A stretch of 64,000 bases of DNA, taken from positions 3,099,501-3,163,500 of the forward strand of contig WHVY01000008.1 in NCBI GenBank assembly GCA_022266195.1, in the 5' to 3' direction. Position numbers and translations under genes: made by a program. Shown in pieces: positions 61,967 through 64,000 of the stretch. Under the pieces are notes generated by a model, which had not been told where the DNA came from, made no database searches, and saw only the letters and a program-made list of their open reading frames with translations. The DNA is from Tetranychus cinnabarinus. Taxonomy: Eukaryota > Arthropoda > Arachnida > Trombidiformes > Tetranychidae. Numbering within the stretch: the stretch's first letter is position 1; every line of letters begins with the position of its first letter.

Positions 61967-64000
61967 TTACATTTGTACATTATCGGTAGCACTTTTCTTC
62001 ATTTGTTCCGCCATTTGTTCAATCATCTCGGCCTCCTTAACCATTCCATACATACGATAATACTGGATCCATTGAGCAGTATAATCTTGTTGCGGTTGTT
62101 CACTACCATTTTGAGTGCCGGGGGTTGACTAAAAGAACAAAACAGAAATTTAAAGTTATGATTGTCCCTGTCATACGAAGCCCAATACTTTCAAAATTGA
62201 TAAAGACGGACGCAGGAAAATCGAGGAATCAATTTGGCACAAAGTTAAAGCTGAAACCCATTAATGGGAAGAGAGCTGAATATAACTGTTGTGCCGAAGA
62301 TTACTCAAAATATTAAACATTGAATTACTCACTGGTATAGTTGAGGCCATTTGCTGAGCTTGAGTTTGCGCATAATAGGCTGCCCACGCCGCAGAGTTCG
62401 GATGTTGATTTGTTGCTATAAATGAAAAGTCAAGTGGAAAAAAATATTAGATAATCTGTAAACTTCGAGGTAACCTACCAAGCCTTATGAAACAAAAAAG
62501 ATAAAAGGATAACCTCTACATCTAAATTGCTTTTAAAGCCAGACATTGGTTACTAAAAGATAAATTAATCTTGCACAGATTGACACCCATTTCACGGCAG
62601 AAATATGAAATGAGCTCTAAGTCGGCGCAGATTGGTATCAAATTTCGTCCATTATAAACTTACTATCAGTGGAATTTTGAGATGGATCGGGGTAGTAATA
62701 GTTAGGCCAGTATTGCTGCTGAGCAGGTTGACTTGGTTGTTGTGGATGATGCTGTGGTGCTTGTTGATGAGTGGGATTATAGTGCCTATTATTACTAAAA
62801 GATAAAAAAAGAAAATTTAATTTGTAATTTGATACATAGAAATGTTGATAAATATTCAAGATAGCTTGTAACTGCATTTAACCCTTTAATGACAAACGGG
62901 CATAGGATTGCCATTATACACAATACAGACTTTCTCTATCCACCCTTTTTGATCAAAGGTTCGAGAAAAGCAAACCTTAGATAGTCTAAGGGTGGAGGAA
63001 TGAAATGAAATGGTAAACTGGGAAAAAAGAATTTAAACCAGTACCTGTACATCTGAGATTGGTTATAGGGCTGATATTGGTTGTTTCTATTATCATCACC
63101 ACTTTGTCTTCTGGAATACAATTCAAGCAATCAATAAGAAAATTCAAATTTAAAATCAATGTTGAAACATACCCATATCCTCCTCCTCCTCCTCCTCGGT
63201 CATTGTGACGAGTATCTTTATTAATTTTTTCATTAATCAATTGCTGGGCAATTCCAATACGATCTGGAGGTCCTCTAATGATAATAACTCCTTTGGAATT
63301 TTTATCTGTCTCAATGTGGCAACCTGATTGTTGCTTAATTGATCTGATGGTTTCACCACCTCTACCAATGATTACCCCAACACGATTCACTGGAACATTC
63401 ATAACGACTTCTTCTCCTTCAAATCTTCTTCTATCTCCTCCCCCTACTCTTCCACCACCTCGACCTCCTCTGTCACCCCCTCGATCACGGTCTCTATCAC
63501 GATTCATATCGCGATCATAACCATGGTGTTCACGAACGTTTCCTTCGGAATGCTGTTGTTGGTGTTGTTGCTGCTGTTGCTGCTTGAGGAAGAACAAAAT
63601 TATCATAAGCGGAACTCAACAACGTGTTTGACTTCCTTAACACATACCTGCATGTTACGAGAATTTTCAATGATCTCTTGAATCATTTTCTCGGCTCGAT
63701 TCACGTTCTCTAATTCACCGGTGATTTTACAGATCTTACAACCATTATCGTCCACTCTATTAGAGTCAAATTGAACTTTTGTATTGGTGGTTGATTGGAT
63801 TGATTTTATACTATCACCCCGTTTTCCGATAACTAATCCTATGAATTGAGGAGGAACCGGAACTTCTCTATTGATTTGCCTAGAAGTTCCATACTCATTA
63901 GTAATCGGCGGTCTGGATGAGTCCCCTTGCTGCTGAGGCGGCTGTTGCTGTTGCTGTGGTGGTGGCGATTGTAATGGTTGTTGCTGATGTTGGGTCTGCT
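61967..64000 (-). CDS. FUBP/KSRP-type KH-domain nucleic-acid-binding protein, 5' end missing
   Basis: Six exons are visible: 64000-63648 (incomplete), 63582-63173, 63110-63045, 62794-62664, 62415-62333 and 62128-61967. They join in phase to give the last 400 residues. A Gln/Pro-rich stretch is followed by a KH domain with GKRG in the GxxG loop, a poly-Gln run, an Arg/Asp then Gly/Arg-rich linker, and a second KH domain with GRGG and a GPPDR turn, then a Gly run. By order and the Gly/Arg-rich linker these fit KH3 and KH4 of FUBP1. The C-terminal part is Gln/Tyr/Pro-rich with two copies of a Tyr-containing motif (AAWAAYYAQ and AQWIQYYRMY) like the FUBP activation motifs. The family binds single-stranded DNA or AU-rich RNA in the nucleus and controls transcription, splicing or mRNA decay. 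The start and KH1-2 lie beyond the right edge. Confidence 0.92.

Noticed and set aside
1..64000. tRNA, rRNA, CRISPR, prophage or bacterial operon features
   Set aside because: None seen. The spliced genes and families are those of an animal nuclear genome. A manual scan can miss tRNA genes.

Overview
The window is nuclear DNA of a small-genome arthropod, most likely an acariform mite of the spider-mite type. This is inferred from the AT-rich sequence, mostly short GT-AG introns (often 60-200 bases), the family content (a clan-4-like P450, a single-exon chemoreceptor, a filzig-type protease) and the compact genes in the right half. No species can be named from the sequence alone.

Layout, left to right. 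Bases 1440-5546 (minus) carry a five-exon membrane-anchored trypsin-like protease that resembles Drosophila filzig. Bases 5.6-22.7 kb are a 17-kb stretch with no convincing gene, only low-complexity ORFs and trinucleotide repeats. An intronless PIM kinase follows at 22739-23665 (minus), then another 8.4-kb gene-free stretch. A thymine-DNA glycosylase lies at 32033-33072 (minus). Bases 36.4-43.2 kb are a cytochrome P450 locus: a decayed P450 3' fragment (minus), a complete four-exon P450 (plus), and two copies of a roughly 1.8-kb repeat with long inverted arms, one of which sits in the third intron of the P450.

The right part is gene-dense. A five-exon gene (45117-50268, plus) encodes a 1241-residue, mostly disordered protein with a C-terminal membrane anchor that I cannot assign to a family. 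Golgi alpha-mannosidase II (50849-54733, minus) stands head to head with an SLC35E1-like transporter (56869-58478, plus). A gustatory-receptor-like gene (59240-60550, minus) and the 3' half of a FUBP/KSRP-type KH-domain gene (61967-64000, minus, running off the window) complete it.

There is no operon logic here. The genes serve separate cell functions: extracellular matrix proteolysis, signalling, DNA repair, oxidation, Golgi glycan processing, chemosensation and nucleic-acid binding. The two aspects that most deserve attention are the P450 locus, where a palindromic repeat and an inverted exon copy suggest a local inverted duplication, and the unassigned tail-anchored protein. Exon joins given below were worked out by hand from splice consensus and reading-frame phase. 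Residue numbers refer to these models.
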